Virus record (IMG/VR): IMGVR_UViG_3300025073_000341
Span: 1 to 41,624 of that record
Direction: 5' to 3' (one strand)
Length of the DNA: 41,624 nucleotides
DNA from: a virus
Positions 6,005 through 13,084 of this stretch are shown in pieces. The first letter of the stretch is position 1. Each line of letters starts with the position of its first letter. The position numbers and the translations under genes are program-made. Under the pieces are notes generated by a model. It searched no databases. It was not told the DNA's origin and saw nothing but the letters and a program-made list of their open reading frames with translations.

Positions 6005-6205
6005 ATGAAACAACGATCAACCCTTGAGGTGGAATGTATCGTCTGCAAACGCAAGGATCGTCCGCACCGTGGACACGGCCTCTGCCGGGCGTGCTATCAG
6101 AAAGCATATTACCACGCCAAGCTCAAACCGAAAGGCATCAAATATCCCAAGAAACCCGAGGAAAACATCGTTATTCCTACGGAAAGCGAAGGGGGGCAGT
6201 TATGA
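6005..6205 (+). CDS. Small zinc-finger protein, 66 aa
   Basis: First gene of the rightward block. It has a four-cysteine zinc site, CIVC (about residues 12-15) and CRAC (about 28-31), with a His-rich RPHRGHG loop between, then a basic tail (KLKPKGIKYPKKP). It probably binds nucleic acid or a host protein. I start at ATG 6005 (after CAT), between promoter P2 and a terminator that overlaps the stop, so it forms its own one-gene unit. Such isolated immediate-early genes often act on the host, but that is inference. Confidence 0.75.
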   Translation: MKQRSTLEVECIVCKRKDRPHRGHGLCRACYQKAYYHAKLKPKGIKYPKKPEENIVIPTESEGGQL

Positions 6206-6223
6206 ACAGCCCCTCTTTTCTTT
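6190..6223 (+). terminator. Intrinsic terminator overlapping a stop codon
   Basis: Eight-base-pair stem, AGGGGGGC (6190-6197) with GCCCCTCT (6209-6216) including one G-T pair, an 11-base loop that contains the TGA stop, then TTTCTTT. It separates the first rightward gene from the strong promoter that follows. Confidence 0.7.
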
Positions 6224-6227
6224 GCCG

Positions 6228-6256
6228 TTGACACTATAATCACGACAGGTTATAAT
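6228..6256 (+). promoter_or_regulatory. Consensus sigma70-type promoter P3
   Basis: TTGACA at 6228-6233, exactly 17 bp, TATAAT at 6251-6256: all twelve consensus positions match. It should be the main early promoter for the long rightward gene string. Confidence 0.9.
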
Positions 6257-6284
6257 ATGTACATAATCAAGTAACCCAGAACGT

Positions 6285-6413
6285 ATGTACAACGTCTATC
6301 TGCGAATGGCCTTCGGCTCCTATCTCGTCGCCACGTTCGACACGAAGGATCAGGCCGAGGAATATAGAACCCAAAGCAAGAACGGCCACTCAATGTCAGT
6401 CCGGCTGGCATAA
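6285..6413 (+). CDS. Small hypothetical protein, 42 aa
   Basis: First gene after promoter P3. ATG at 6285 follows CGT, with a leader of about 22 bases and no Shine-Dalgarno. The protein reads MYNVYLRMAFGSYLVATF, then DTKDQAEEYR and a short C-terminal strand. This looks like a compact beta-beta-alpha-beta unit. Function unknown. It is too short for most gene finders, but its position and codon use match the genes after it. Confidence 0.6.
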   Translation: MYNVYLRMAFGSYLVATFDTKDQAEEYRTQSKNGHSMSVRLA

Positions 6414-6428
6414 TTCACCCCCAACCAT

Positions 6429-6614
6429 ATGACGAAAAATTGCCCGACCTGCGCCCAGCCAATCAAGGACGACGAGCCGAAGCACTATATAAACCAAGAG
6501 ATCGTCGGACATGCGAAGTGCCTCCGAGGAGGCGTGATGATGGAACCGAAGCCGTGCCTGCATCTCAATTGCCACAACATGGCCTGCGACGACTGCGGGA
6601 TGACCTTCGACTGA
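6429..6614 (+). CDS. Zinc-ribbon-like hypothetical protein, 61 aa
   Basis: Two cysteine groups: CPTC near the N-terminus with H19 and C35 following, and a second set (C43, H45, C48, C53, C56 region) with CDDC at the end. Probably two small zinc sites; the role is unknown. The ATG at 6429 follows CAT. The next gene starts one base after its stop. Confidence 0.65.
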   Translation: MTKNCPTCAQPIKDDEPKHYINQEIVGHAKCLRGGVMMEPKPCLHLNCHNMACDDCGMTFD

Positions 6615-6615
6615 T

Positions 6616-6789
6616 ATGGACTACATCATTTTGAGCAACGGCAGGGTGGTCAAGTACACGTTTGACCTCACCTATGACGGCATCATCGCCACCGTGCAAA
6701 CCGAGCATCTCACCTCGGATGAAAAAAATGAGTTCGCTCGAAAGCTCCGAAGCGAACGGGATGTGGTCAAAATCTATAACAACGCCTAG
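6616..6789 (+). CDS. Small hypothetical protein, 57 aa
   Basis: ATG at 6616 immediately follows TGAT. The protein (MDYIILSNGRVVKYTFDL start, charged helix at the end) looks like a short strand-rich fold plus one helix. No family recognised. It keeps the tight spacing of the rightward string (one base from the upstream stop, five to the next start). Confidence 0.6.
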   Translation: MDYIILSNGRVVKYTFDLTYDGIIATVQTEHLTSDEKNEFARKLRSERDVVKIYNNA

Positions 6790-6794
6790 CCAAT

Positions 6795-7007
6795 ATGGAA
6801 ACCAAATCAAAATGGTATCAGGAATTGATCGCCCACCTGAACGACCTCGCCACGGAGCTTGGCCTCAACGAGGACGAGACGGAACGCATGAGGCAGTACG
6901 TCCTAAGCATCGCCAAAGACCAGTACATGCAGGGCAACAGGGCCGGTATCTACTGGGCGAGGACTCAATCAAATAACCAAAAGGAATATGAATCGCAAGC
7001 CAGTTAA
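6795..7007 (+). CDS. Helical hypothetical protein, 70 aa
   Basis: Mostly predicted helix: KWYQELIAHLNDLATELGL, an acidic turn (NEDETE), then RMRQYVLSIAKDQYMQGNRAG. The pattern suits a helical hairpin. Its last 20 bases overlap the start of the next gene in another frame, so translation may be coupled. Function unknown. Confidence 0.65.
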   Translation: METKSKWYQELIAHLNDLATELGLNEDETERMRQYVLSIAKDQYMQGNRAGIYWARTQSNNQKEYESQAS

Positions 7008-7299
7008 CGTCGAGCTGTTGGAACAGTACGCCAAGGTGTCCCGCCAGCTCCGGGAAATCGAAACCGAGAAGGAAATGATAGGCGCAATGGTACTCGAACA
7101 CCTGCGTGAGGTCGGACAGGAGAAAGTGACCACCGGCTTCGGCTTCTTCAACGTCATGAGCCGCAAGTCCTACAAGTTCAGTCCCAAGGTGGCCGAGCTG
7201 AAGGAGAAGGCAAAGAGGCAGGAGGCCAAGGAGATCGACGACGGAACCGCCGAGGAATCCGTGACGACCTTCCTCAAGTTCGACCGTCCCCGTGCCTAG
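6988..7299 (+). CDS. Phage protein of the recombination region, 103 aa
   Basis: An N-terminal coiled-coil-like helix (VELLEQYAKVSRQLREIETEKEMIG), a strand pair around GFGFFNVMSRKSYKFSP, another charged helix, and a C-terminal FLKF strand. Proteins of this outline are common in phages beside single-strand annealing recombinases, as here with ERF two genes on; their role is not known to me. The start at 6988 follows AAT and GGAA. Confidence 0.65.
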   Translation: MNRKPVNVELLEQYAKVSRQLREIETEKEMIGAMVLEHLREVGQEKVTTGFGFFNVMSRKSYKFSPKVAELKEKAKRQEAKEIDDGTAEESVTTFLKFDRPRA

Positions 7300-7314
7300 T
7301 TATGAACAGTGGTA

Positions 7315-7338
7315 CATTTGTATCAAATGAGGTATAAT
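7315..7338 (+). promoter_or_regulatory. Candidate promoter P4 with palindromic operator
   Basis: TATAAT at 7333-7338 with no good -35. Just upstream is the inverted repeat CATTTG-TAT-CAAATG (7315-7329), six-base arms around three bases, three bases from the -10. The same CAAATG element lies close upstream of the -10 at two leftward candidate promoters. The leader to the ATG at 7369 is about 25 bases. Confidence 0.45.
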
Positions 7339-7368
7339 CAAATCAGGTTAAAACAATAAAAAATCCCT

Positions 7369-7785
7369 ATGTCCACCAGAGCGCAAATCGGTTTCTACGA
7401 TACTGACGATCATAAAATCTCCGGGTGGGATGCCCTCGTCTACAAGCATAGCGACGGCTACCCGGAAGGTGTCCTGCCCCTTCTCCAAGATTTCTGCCGC
7501 ATGTTCAACAAGAACCGTGGCCTCTCCGACTCGGAGTATGCCGCCGCACGGTACGTCACCGCCCTCTGCAACCAACGGGAAAAAGACCTCATGGAGTGGC
7601 GCAAGGAAAGCCCCCACGCCTTCCCGAAGGGCGACAAGCCCGACCTGCTCGGTGTCGGGATCAGCAAGGACTTCCACGGGGATATCGAATACTTTTATGC
7701 CGTGTCCCCGCACCGCATCGCCGTCTATTCCGTGTCCGGCGCACCATCGGACGAGGCAGTGCCGGAGAAAGTCATCGAGCTGTAA
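7369..7785 (+). CDS. Hypothetical protein, 138 aa
   Basis: Starts MSTRAQIGFYD and continues with a W-ALVYKHSDGYPEGVLPLL motif. Proteins with this STRA-QI...SDGYPEG pattern are widespread in phages and plasmids, probably a small alpha/beta fold, but no function is established that I know. Helices in the middle (EYAAARYVTALCNQREKDLMEW) lead to a strand-rich C-terminus. It has its own candidate promoter and stands just before the ERF gene. Confidence 0.7.
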   Translation: MSTRAQIGFYDTDDHKISGWDALVYKHSDGYPEGVLPLLQDFCRMFNKNRGLSDSEYAAARYVTALCNQREKDLMEWRKESPHAFPKGDKPDLLGVGISKDFHGDIEYFYAVSPHRIAVYSVSGAPSDEAVPEKVIEL

Positions 7786-7810
7786 ACCTATACATTTTAA
7801 TCAAAAACCT

Positions 7811-8458
7811 ATGCAAAACCTACTCAACAAACTGCACGCCGTCGCCGGGGAAGTGGACTATGTGGTCAAGAACGGCCACAACGACTTCCAAGATTACGAC
7901 TACGCCACCGAGAAGGATTTTCTGGACACCATCCGCCCGTTGCTCGAAAAGCAGGGGATCGTGGTGACAGCATCCTGCGACGAGTGCAATTCGTCCGAGC
8001 GCACTTGGCTCAACGCCAAAGGCGAGCAGAAGACCGAAATGCTCACCAAGGTGATGATGCGGTTCAAGGTATGGGACAGGGAAAGCGGCGAGGCGGTCGA
8101 GGCGGTCTTCCCCGGCCACGGGCAGGACGTTGGCGACAAAGGCGTGTATAAGGCCATGACCGGAGCGACCAAGTATTTCGTGGCAAAGTTCTTCCTGATC
8201 GCAACGGGAGACGACCCGGAGAAGGAGAAGGCACCGAAGAAGACCGCAGGCCACACGACAAAGGAATTCGTGCTTTCCAATCCGTCGTCATCGAACAAGA
8301 AGTTCATCTGCTGTGACTGCGGAAAGGAATACACCCCGAAGGCGGGAACCGAGGCGTATTCGAAAAAATGCTTCCCATGCTTCAAGGCGAACGGGAAAGA
8401 CCCGTTGCCGAGGGCGCAGGTAGCGGTCGATCCCAACGAGCCGCCGTTCCCCGGCTAA
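7811..8458 (+). CDS. erf: ERF-family single-strand annealing protein
   Basis: Predicted to anneal complementary single strands during phage recombination and to help circularise ends. The ERF core is clear: Y19-K-HNDFQDYDYATE near the N-terminus and the hallmark GDKGVYKAMTGATKYFVAKF, then LIATGDDPE (about residues 108-136). After a linker, a zinc ribbon (CCDC at 167-170 and CFPC at 187-190) is added at the C-terminus. Total 215 residues. The ATG at 7811 follows CCT. Together with the RusA-like resolvase it gives a minimal recombination set. Confidence 0.9.
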   Translation: MQNLLNKLHAVAGEVDYVVKNGHNDFQDYDYATEKDFLDTIRPLLEKQGIVVTASCDECNSSERTWLNAKGEQKTEMLTKVMMRFKVWDRESGEAVEAVFPGHGQDVGDKGVYKAMTGATKYFVAKFFLIATGDDPEKEKAPKKTAGHTTKEFVLSNPSSSNKKFICCDCGKEYTPKAGTEAYSKKCFPCFKANGKDPLPRAQVAVDPNEPPFPG

Positions 8459-8462
8459 CAAT

Positions 8463-9002
8463 ATGAAAATAGAACGCAACAAAATGATCCTGTTCCTGCT
8501 CTGCCGGGTCGAAATGCCCGGCGGAGTGGGGAAGGACATCGAGGAGGTGGCAAAACGAAGCGGCTTCACATACGAATTTGGGCAGGTTCCCTATTTCGCC
8601 ATAGAACCCTATTTTATCCTCAAGGACGGCACGAGGACGGACGAGGCGGTCAAAAGGGACGTGGATTGGTCGAAGATGCTCCTAGAGCGCAGGGAAGGCC
8701 TGCCGGAGGCGTATGCACGGTTCCTAGACCTCAAGCACAAGGCAGGAATGAACAAGGGGTGGCTGAAGCAGGTCGCCGCCTTCGACTACGGCATCAAGTA
8801 CAAGGACATGACCGACCGCTTCGAGACGGAACAGGAGTACATCGCACGGAATACGTCTCTCGCACCGTGGGCGGTGTTCCATAACGGCATCTCGTCAATC
8901 GATTATAGCGATGGGGGATGGGATCACGAGAGGTGGATGAAGCTCGTCTCCACGCTTCCGCCAGAATCGAAGCTCACCATTTACACATGCAATTATGTCT
9001 AA
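8463..9002 (+). CDS. Hypothetical protein, 179 aa
   Basis: Not recognised. Soluble, with predicted mixed helices and strands, several aromatic clusters (VPYFAIEPYF, SDGGWDHERW) and a moderately acidic character. No cysteine cluster, membrane segment or catalytic pattern stands out. It overlaps the start of the transglycosylase gene by eight bases and follows the ERF gene after four, so it is translated as part of that string. Confidence 0.65.
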   Translation: MKIERNKMILFLLCRVEMPGGVGKDIEEVAKRSGFTYEFGQVPYFAIEPYFILKDGTRTDEAVKRDVDWSKMLLERREGLPEAYARFLDLKHKAGMNKGWLKQVAAFDYGIKYKDMTDRFETEQEYIARNTSLAPWAVFHNGISSIDYSDGGWDHERWMKLVSTLPPESKLTIYTCNYV

Positions 9003-9486
9003 ACATCAAATCGGATGGGCTTCCGAGCTTACGGCGACGAGCCGACGCAAGGAACGCACCAAAAGCATCGCCATAATTGCGTTATTTGCCCTTCTGATCG
9101 TCTGGACGGGGTTTCAGCCACCCATCGAGGCCAAAACCCCGCAGGGGGCAGAATCTCAAGCCACAAACGATGCGGGAGGGGGGCAGATTGCCACCACCCC
9201 CAAACCGTTACAAAATGAAACGCCTTCGATTGAGGACAGGATCAGAAAACAGGCGGCCTATTACGGGGTGGAGGAAAGCGTCGCCCTCGCCTATGCCGCC
9301 TGCGAATCCTCAATGAACCCATACGCACAGAATCCCGTCTCGTCGGCCAAGGGGCTGTACCAGTTCACCGACGGGACGTGGGAGTACATCAAGGCGCAGG
9401 GGCATCAGTTCGACGCAGACGAGAACATCAGGCAATTTATGATCTGGTATCCGGTGCATCCCGAGTGGTGGACTTCATGCGAGTGA
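8995..9486 (+). CDS. Membrane-anchored lytic transglycosylase
   Basis: A cytoplasmic N-terminal tail, one membrane segment (residues 24-40, SIAIIALFALLIVWTGF), a Gln/Thr/Pro-rich linker and a C-terminal SLT-like domain. The catalytic Glu is probably E104 in ACESSMNPYA, followed by SSAKGLYQFTDGTWEYI, the usual transglycosylase motif II. The domain is short (about 85 residues). It lies in the early block, away from the lysis genes, so it may act at the wall soon after infection or in a regulated lysis role. It would face the periplasm or outer face of the membrane. Confidence 0.8.
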   Translation: MSKHQIGWASELTATSRRKERTKSIAIIALFALLIVWTGFQPPIEAKTPQGAESQATNDAGGGQIATTPKPLQNETPSIEDRIRKQAAYYGVEESVALAYAACESSMNPYAQNPVSSAKGLYQFTDGTWEYIKAQGHQFDADENIRQFMIWYPVHPEWWTSCE

Positions 9487-9487
9487 T

Positions 9488-9880
9488 ATGAACGGTCAAT
9501 CAAAAAGACATCACAACTGGAAAGGCGATGATGTTGGTTACGCCGCACTACACGAATGGGTTGCGAAGCGCATCCCTAAACCAAAGCTTTGCCTTCGTTG
9601 TCAAAAGAGTGAACCGAAAGATTTATCATGCAATGGCATATACAATCGTAACCCGAGAAACTGGGAATGGTTGTGCCGGAGTTGTCACTTAAAAAAAGAC
9701 GGACGCAACCACAAGGGAGAGAAGAATGGCGGCGCAAAACTGACCATGAAACAGATTCAAGAAATAAGAGCAAAACATGATGGCAAGTGGGGTTCGTTCA
9801 GCAAGCTAGGCCGTGAGTATGGCGTATGTGGTTGGACAATCTCGCAGGTCATCAAAAAACGAACGTGGGTTTGCGAATAA
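9488..9880 (+). CDS. Free-standing HNH homing endonuclease-like protein
   Basis: An HNH domain of the phage homing type: GYAALHEWV with H22, CLRC (C35, C38), NPRNWEWLCRSCH (C63, C66, H67). It is followed by a KNGGAKLT linker and a helix-turn-helix-like tail (MKQIQEIRAKH...FSKLGREYGVCGWTISQVI) that would select the DNA target. Its base composition is clearly more AT-rich than its neighbours, and it fits exactly between stop and start codons, both typical of a mobile gene. It does not interrupt another gene here. Confidence 0.82.
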   Translation: MNGQSKRHHNWKGDDVGYAALHEWVAKRIPKPKLCLRCQKSEPKDLSCNGIYNRNPRNWEWLCRSCHLKKDGRNHKGEKNGGAKLTMKQIQEIRAKHDGKWGSFSKLGREYGVCGWTISQVIKKRTWVCE

Positions 9881-9904
9881 CAAAAATCATTTTAGATCCC
9901 TAGT

Positions 9905-10174
9905 ATGCAGGTACTCAACGTAGAACAGACAAAAGGTCAGGTCACGGTAGGCAGGAACCGCATAGACGAAAAAGCACTGGGACTACTTCAACTGCTCTCG
10001 CAAATCCTAGTAGGCGAGTCCGTGGAGATGTTGCGTGCGGAGTGGACGATGAACGCCAAGATAGGGCCGAGCGCAACTGTTTATGGTCGTTTCCACAAGG
10101 CGGGAAGCACAAAGCGGTTCCGCTGTCTCTCGAAGATGGACGGCACGGGCTGGATCATCATGCGAATCAGGTAA
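9905..10174 (+). CDS. Hypothetical protein, 89 aa
   Basis: A small protein with an N-terminal strand, a helix (EKALGLLQLLSQILVGES) and a basic, strand-rich C-terminal half (ATVYGRFHKAGSTKRFRCLSK). No family recognised. The ATG at 9905 follows AGT, directly after the homing endonuclease and a 24-base gap. Confidence 0.6.
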   Translation: MQVLNVEQTKGQVTVGRNRIDEKALGLLQLLSQILVGESVEMLRAEWTMNAKIGPSATVYGRFHKAGSTKRFRCLSKMDGTGWIIMRIR

Positions 10175-10175
10175 T

Positions 10176-10298
10176 ATGGGCCAAGTCAATTTTCCAAGAG
10201 TCGTTTGGGGAATGTTCATCGTCGGAGGAACGGTCTACCTGATCGTCAATCACGGATGGTCGATGTGGTTCCTTCTTCTGGCAATAATCCTCGCATGA
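10176..10298 (+). CDS. Small membrane protein, 40 aa
   Basis: Forty residues, almost all hydrophobic: VVWGMFIVGGTVYLIV, a short NHGW turn, then MWFLLLAIILA. It should form a membrane hairpin or one long segment. The ATG at 10176 follows AAT and the frame fills exactly the space between two genes. A holin-like or superinfection role is possible, but nothing in the sequence decides it. Confidence 0.6.
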   Translation: MGQVNFPRVVWGMFIVGGTVYLIVNHGWSMWFLLLAIILA

Positions 10299-10299
10299 T

Positions 10300-10557
10300 A
10301 TGGAAGACAAAGCATGGCCGGGCGATTGCCTCCAACCTGACATTGACCGTGGCATCCGACTGGCAAGAAAGGCGGAGCAAAGGAAGCTCGACGAAATCCG
10401 TTTTTTCCACGATGCGTTTACACTTGCCACGACAAACGGCCAGCTCGTGGACGTGTCGGAAGACGACGAGGAAGCTGACGAAGGCGGAGGCGAGTACTAC
10501 ATCACTCTCGCACAGCTCATGGACTTGCTGGAGAAGCACCAAAAACAAACGATATGA
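10300..10557 (+). CDS. Acidic hypothetical protein, 85 aa
   Basis: An N-terminal helix with basic residues (RGIRLARKAEQRKLDEIRFFHDAF), a very acidic middle (SEDDEEADEGGGE) and a C-terminal helix (TLAQLMDLLEKHQKQ). The acidic stretch could mimic nucleic acid, but that is speculative. It overlaps the next gene by four bases (ATGA). Confidence 0.6.
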   Translation: MEDKAWPGDCLQPDIDRGIRLARKAEQRKLDEIRFFHDAFTLATTNGQLVDVSEDDEEADEGGGEYYITLAQLMDLLEKHQKQTI

Positions 10558-10754
10558 AAAATCTACGTCTCTGTGATATCCCCGAGCAGTCGAAGATCGT
10601 GGTCGAGGTGTCCGACGGCTCCAAGTTCGTCATCTTCGACCACCTCGACGGCATGTATTCGTACTGCAAGACGGAAAAGGGAGGACTGCTTCATCTCTCG
10701 GCAGGCACTCCGTTGAAACAGGTAGGCGACCATTACGAAATTGACTCAAAATAA
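10554..10754 (+). CDS. Hypothetical protein, 66 aa
   Basis: Mostly strand-rich: KIVVEVSDGSKFVIFDHLDGMYSYC, then LLHLSAGTPLKQVGDHYEI. It looks like a small beta-barrel similar to many short phage early proteins of unknown role. ATG overlaps the stop of the upstream gene, so translation is coupled. Confidence 0.6.
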   Translation: MKNLRLCDIPEQSKIVVEVSDGSKFVIFDHLDGMYSYCKTEKGGLLHLSAGTPLKQVGDHYEIDSK

Positions 10755-10755
10755 T

Positions 10756-11016
10756 ATGACAGTAGAAACAATCGACGTGGGCGACAACGTCCTCTGCGAC
10801 GTTTGCAATGCCGACTACACTTGGAACGATTCGAGCGGCGGGTTCATCTTCAACGGCGAGGCGGTATGCCCCGAATGCGAGACGGAGACATACCAACGCA
10901 TCGAACGCAACGGGGAGGAGAGCTTCATCGAAGACCATTGCCCGCCGTGGCAGTCGTTCCGCAAGTTCGTTCTTGCCTCACGGGGCGGGGACAACACGAT
11001 CAAGATCATCACCTGA
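10756..11016 (+). CDS. Zinc-ribbon hypothetical protein, 86 aa
   Basis: CDVC at residues about 14-17 and CPEC at about 38-41 form a four-cysteine zinc ribbon, followed by a helical and aromatic C-terminal half (PPWQSFRKFVLAS). I chose the ATG at 10756 (after AAT); the frame is open slightly further up, across the previous stop. Small zinc-ribbon proteins are frequent in this early block. Confidence 0.65.
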   Translation: MTVETIDVGDNVLCDVCNADYTWNDSSGGFIFNGEAVCPECETETYQRIERNGEESFIEDHCPPWQSFRKFVLASRGGDNTIKIIT

Positions 11017-11017
11017 T

Positions 11018-11305
11018 ATGGACGGCATCTTCACCCGTGTATGCCGGACGGTCTTCAAGGCGGTGAACGACGCATACCTCAACGATCCGCAAAACTCGCA
11101 GGTCTTCGCCACGGGCAAAGATATCAAAAGCGTCTCAAACCTCGACCAGCCCATCTTTTACAACATCGTGCGTGAACGCTACGACAACAAGGGGCGCACC
11201 ATCGTTCGGAAGCTCGTCGCCGTCTGCGAAATGGGAAAGACCACGAAGGTGACGACGGCAAAGGACGAGGCGGACGAGATGCCCGATTACATCACGAATG
11301 AATAA
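11018..11305 (+). CDS. Hypothetical protein, 95 aa
   Basis: Starts at ATG 11018 directly after TGAT. A helical N-terminus (IFTRVCRTVFKAVNDAYLN) is followed by strands (PIFYNIVRERYDNKGRTIVRKLVAVCEM) and an acidic tail. The longer open frame that enters from upstream is not used because it would overlap the zinc-ribbon gene fully. No family recognised. Confidence 0.6.
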   Translation: MDGIFTRVCRTVFKAVNDAYLNDPQNSQVFATGKDIKSVSNLDQPIFYNIVRERYDNKGRTIVRKLVAVCEMGKTTKVTTAKDEADEMPDYITNE

Positions 11306-11309
11306 AAAT

Positions 11310-11483
11310 ATGCTCCTCAAAGTCACTTATTATCGGCAGGGTTGTACTCCTCCCATCCGCTACAAGTTCGTCGAATCGGATTGGTTCAATGTTCTGAACG
11401 CAATAAATTATAGTGGCGGGGACTACATCAACAACAATGACATTCTTTCAATCGAGGTCGAGCCGCTAGAACAAACGCAATAA
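11310..11483 (+). CDS. Small hypothetical protein, 57 aa
   Basis: I start at ATG 11310 (MLLKVTYYRQG), which follows AAT, not at the ATG four codons upstream, which overlaps the previous gene. The fold looks like strand, loop, helix (SDWFNVLNAI), strand (DILSIEVEPL). Function unknown. Confidence 0.6.
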   Translation: MLLKVTYYRQGCTPPIRYKFVESDWFNVLNAINYSGGDYINNNDILSIEVEPLEQTQ

Positions 11484-11485
11484 AT

Positions 11486-11878
11486 ATGCGAACAATCAAG
11501 TTCCGTATATGGGACAAAGGCCGTAATGCATGGCATGTCGATAACGAACATGCCGTCAACCTTTTCGGGGAAACGATCATCATGGGCGAAATCCTCCGCC
11601 GCCCTGACGACACAGGCGTAAAGATCAGCGAGCTAAATGATCTTGTTCCGATGCAGTTCACCGGCCTACTGGACAAAAACAGGAAGGAGATCTACGAAGG
11701 CGACTGGGTCAGAATGGACAGAGGAACGTGCGAAAAAAATGGGATAGCGGTCGTATCGTGGGATGAAACCGGATGGTCGCCATGGATCAATAACAACCTT
11801 CTTGAGGGTATCGGATTCCAAAATGAAGATTGCGAGGTCGTCGGGAATATCTACCAAAATCCCGAGTTGCTAACATAA
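11486..11878 (+). CDS. YopX-family protein
   Basis: The family pattern is complete in 130 residues: an N-terminal TIKFRIWDKGRNAW, a middle MQFTGLLDKNRKEIYEGDWV and a C-terminal CEVVGNIYQNPELL. YopX proteins are small beta-rich phage proteins of unknown function, common in phages of many hosts. The start at 11486 follows AAT, two bases after the upstream gene. Confidence 0.9.
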   Translation: MRTIKFRIWDKGRNAWHVDNEHAVNLFGETIIMGEILRRPDDTGVKISELNDLVPMQFTGLLDKNRKEIYEGDWVRMDRGTCEKNGIAVVSWDETGWSPWINNNLLEGIGFQNEDCEVVGNIYQNPELLT

Positions 11879-11882
11879 TCCT

Positions 11883-12209
11883 ATGGCTCGAAGCATCAAG
11901 GACAAGGTGGAAGCCATCCTCGAATACAACGAGGATGCGAGAAACTCCCACAAGATTCTCATCAAGAAATACTGGAAGGCGTTTGACTCCGCCAACGTAT
12001 CGACGAACGAGGCGGGGGACTGGGTGCTTCTCGACCGCATCATCCTCATGACTTCCCCCGAGACGATCCGTCGCACCTGCCAGCTTCTCCAAAACAAGGA
12101 GGGGAAATATCCTCCGACCGACCCAGTGGTCTTGGAACGCCGCAAGCGGGAAAAGGGAGTTCGATTCACCATCAACGGGGACAACCCCGAAAGATATTTA
12201 CCCGATTAG
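11883..12209 (+). CDS. Hypothetical protein, 108 aa
   Basis: Predicted mostly helical with a basic character: SIKDKVEAILEYNEDARNSH, then ILIKKYWKAF, a loop, and TIRRTCQLLQNKEGKYPP. The pattern KV--IL---E-ARNSD--L is seen in small phage proteins near replication genes, with no function known to me. The ATG at 11883 follows CCT and the next gene begins one base after the stop. Confidence 0.65.
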   Translation: MARSIKDKVEAILEYNEDARNSHKILIKKYWKAFDSANVSTNEAGDWVLLDRIILMTSPETIRRTCQLLQNKEGKYPPTDPVVLERRKREKGVRFTINGDNPERYLPD

Positions 12210-12210
12210 T

Positions 12211-12585
12211 ATGGAAACATTCAGAATCAAAACCGACGAGGAAGGCGAGGTTCTCAACCACGAACAAACGTACCGGGAAATAGCCATGCGACTGATTGAT
12301 GATGCGGTCATCATCGGATGGACGGACGGACTAGGAACGCATTATGACATCCTGTTCACCAACACGGCGGTCAGGGAGGGCGACCACATCCAATGGGGGA
12401 TCAAGCCCTATAACGACCTGTTCGTCTCCATCATTAGGCGTGGGGCGTTCGCCTTCGAAAGATGCGAGCATCACCCGGACTATTATGCCGAGAAACTCGG
12501 CATCGATTCTGGGCCGACCGCCGATGCCCTCGGAGAGCTGATAAACGGGGTCATATCGAAGATGTCAGACCCGTTCGGCGAATAG
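12211..12585 (+). CDS. Hypothetical protein, 124 aa
   Basis: Residues 15-40 form a helix then strand (YREIAMRLIDDAVIIGWTDGLGTHYDILF). A centre with aromatic residues (WGIKPYNDLFVSII) and a helical acidic C-terminus follow. No family recognised; soluble and acidic. It starts at ATG 12211 after AGT. Confidence 0.62.
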   Translation: METFRIKTDEEGEVLNHEQTYREIAMRLIDDAVIIGWTDGLGTHYDILFTNTAVREGDHIQWGIKPYNDLFVSIIRRGAFAFERCEHHPDYYAEKLGIDSGPTADALGELINGVISKMSDPFGE

Positions 12586-12587
12586 GT

Positions 12588-12797
12588 ATGGGAACCCAAT
12601 GCCACACGGCGACGTATCGTGGAAAATGGGTACACGTCGTCCTCAAGGACGGCACGGAGTTCACGGATCAGTTCTTGGACAGGAAAAGCAGGAAGGTCAT
12701 TTTCAAGGGCAGAACTGTCACGAAGGGGTCGATCAGATCGTTCGTCCCTTGGGGAAATAACAGCCCGAAAGTTAAAAAGCTAATCACCGAAGTATGA
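12588..12797 (+). CDS. Small basic protein, 69 aa
   Basis: Strand-rich and basic: TATYRGKWVHVVLKDGTEFTDQFL, then RKSRKVIFKGRTVTKGSIRSFVPWG. This resembles a small SH3-like or OB-like barrel that could bind nucleic acid; that is a guess from pattern only. ATG at 12588 follows GGT. Its stop overlaps the next start by four bases. Confidence 0.62.
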   Translation: MGTQCHTATYRGKWVHVVLKDGTEFTDQFLDRKSRKVIFKGRTVTKGSIRSFVPWGNNSPKVKKLITEV

Positions 12798-12979
12798 AAC
12801 GACCAAGCGAGCAAATAGCGCAGGATGCGGGAGGGTACGACTGGAACAACGGCGAGATGAACGAGTCGGATGTTCCGGCAAAGTTCGTGAACGGGATTCT
12901 CCGCTATCTTGACCTGTTCGAGGAACGGATCAATTCCATCGAGCAACGGCTGACTGCGCTGGAAAACAAGCCCGAATAG
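12794..12979 (+). CDS. Small coiled-coil protein, 61 aa
   Basis: Last protein gene of the rightward block. The C-terminal half is a heptad-like helix (VNGILRYLDLFEERINSIEQRLTALENK), likely a dimeric coiled coil. The N-terminal part is polar. ATG overlaps the stop of the gene before it. The promoter of the tRNA region overlaps its last codons. Confidence 0.62.
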   Translation: MKRPSEQIAQDAGGYDWNNGEMNESDVPAKFVNGILRYLDLFEERINSIEQRLTALENKPE

Positions 12980-12988
12980 CCATATAAT
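12960..12988 (+). promoter_or_regulatory. Promoter of the tRNA/structured RNA region
   Basis: TGGAAA (4/6), exactly 17 bp, TATAAT (6/6), at the end of the last rightward gene. The expected start near 12995 would give an RNA of about 335 bases that ends at the terminator at 13301-13330, covering the leader hairpins, the tRNA and the 3' structured RNA. Confidence 0.6.
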
Positions 12989-13006
12989 AGGCACTGCGCT
13001 CGCCCG

Positions 13007-13047
13007 TTCGTCGGGTTTCCGTACCCTTCCCGCCTAAGCGGGACGAA
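13007..13047 (+). ncRNA. Three-way-junction-like leader of the tRNA transcript
   Basis: TTCGT (13007-13011) pairs with ACGAA (13043-13047). Inside are two hairpins, GGGT/ACCC (13013-13026) and CCCGC/GCGGG (13029-13042), with loops of six and four bases. Nothing protein-coding fits here. It may guide processing of the downstream tRNA or be a remnant of another tRNA-like element. Confidence 0.4.
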
Positions 13048-13084
13048 AAGCATGGGGATGGAACAGACGGCGGGCTGGCCACAT

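Noticed and set aside
6257-6274. Five-codon frame ATG TAC ATA ATC AAG TAA directly after the P3 -10 box
   Set aside because: The expected transcription start is inside the frame, so it is probably not in the mRNA with its ATG.
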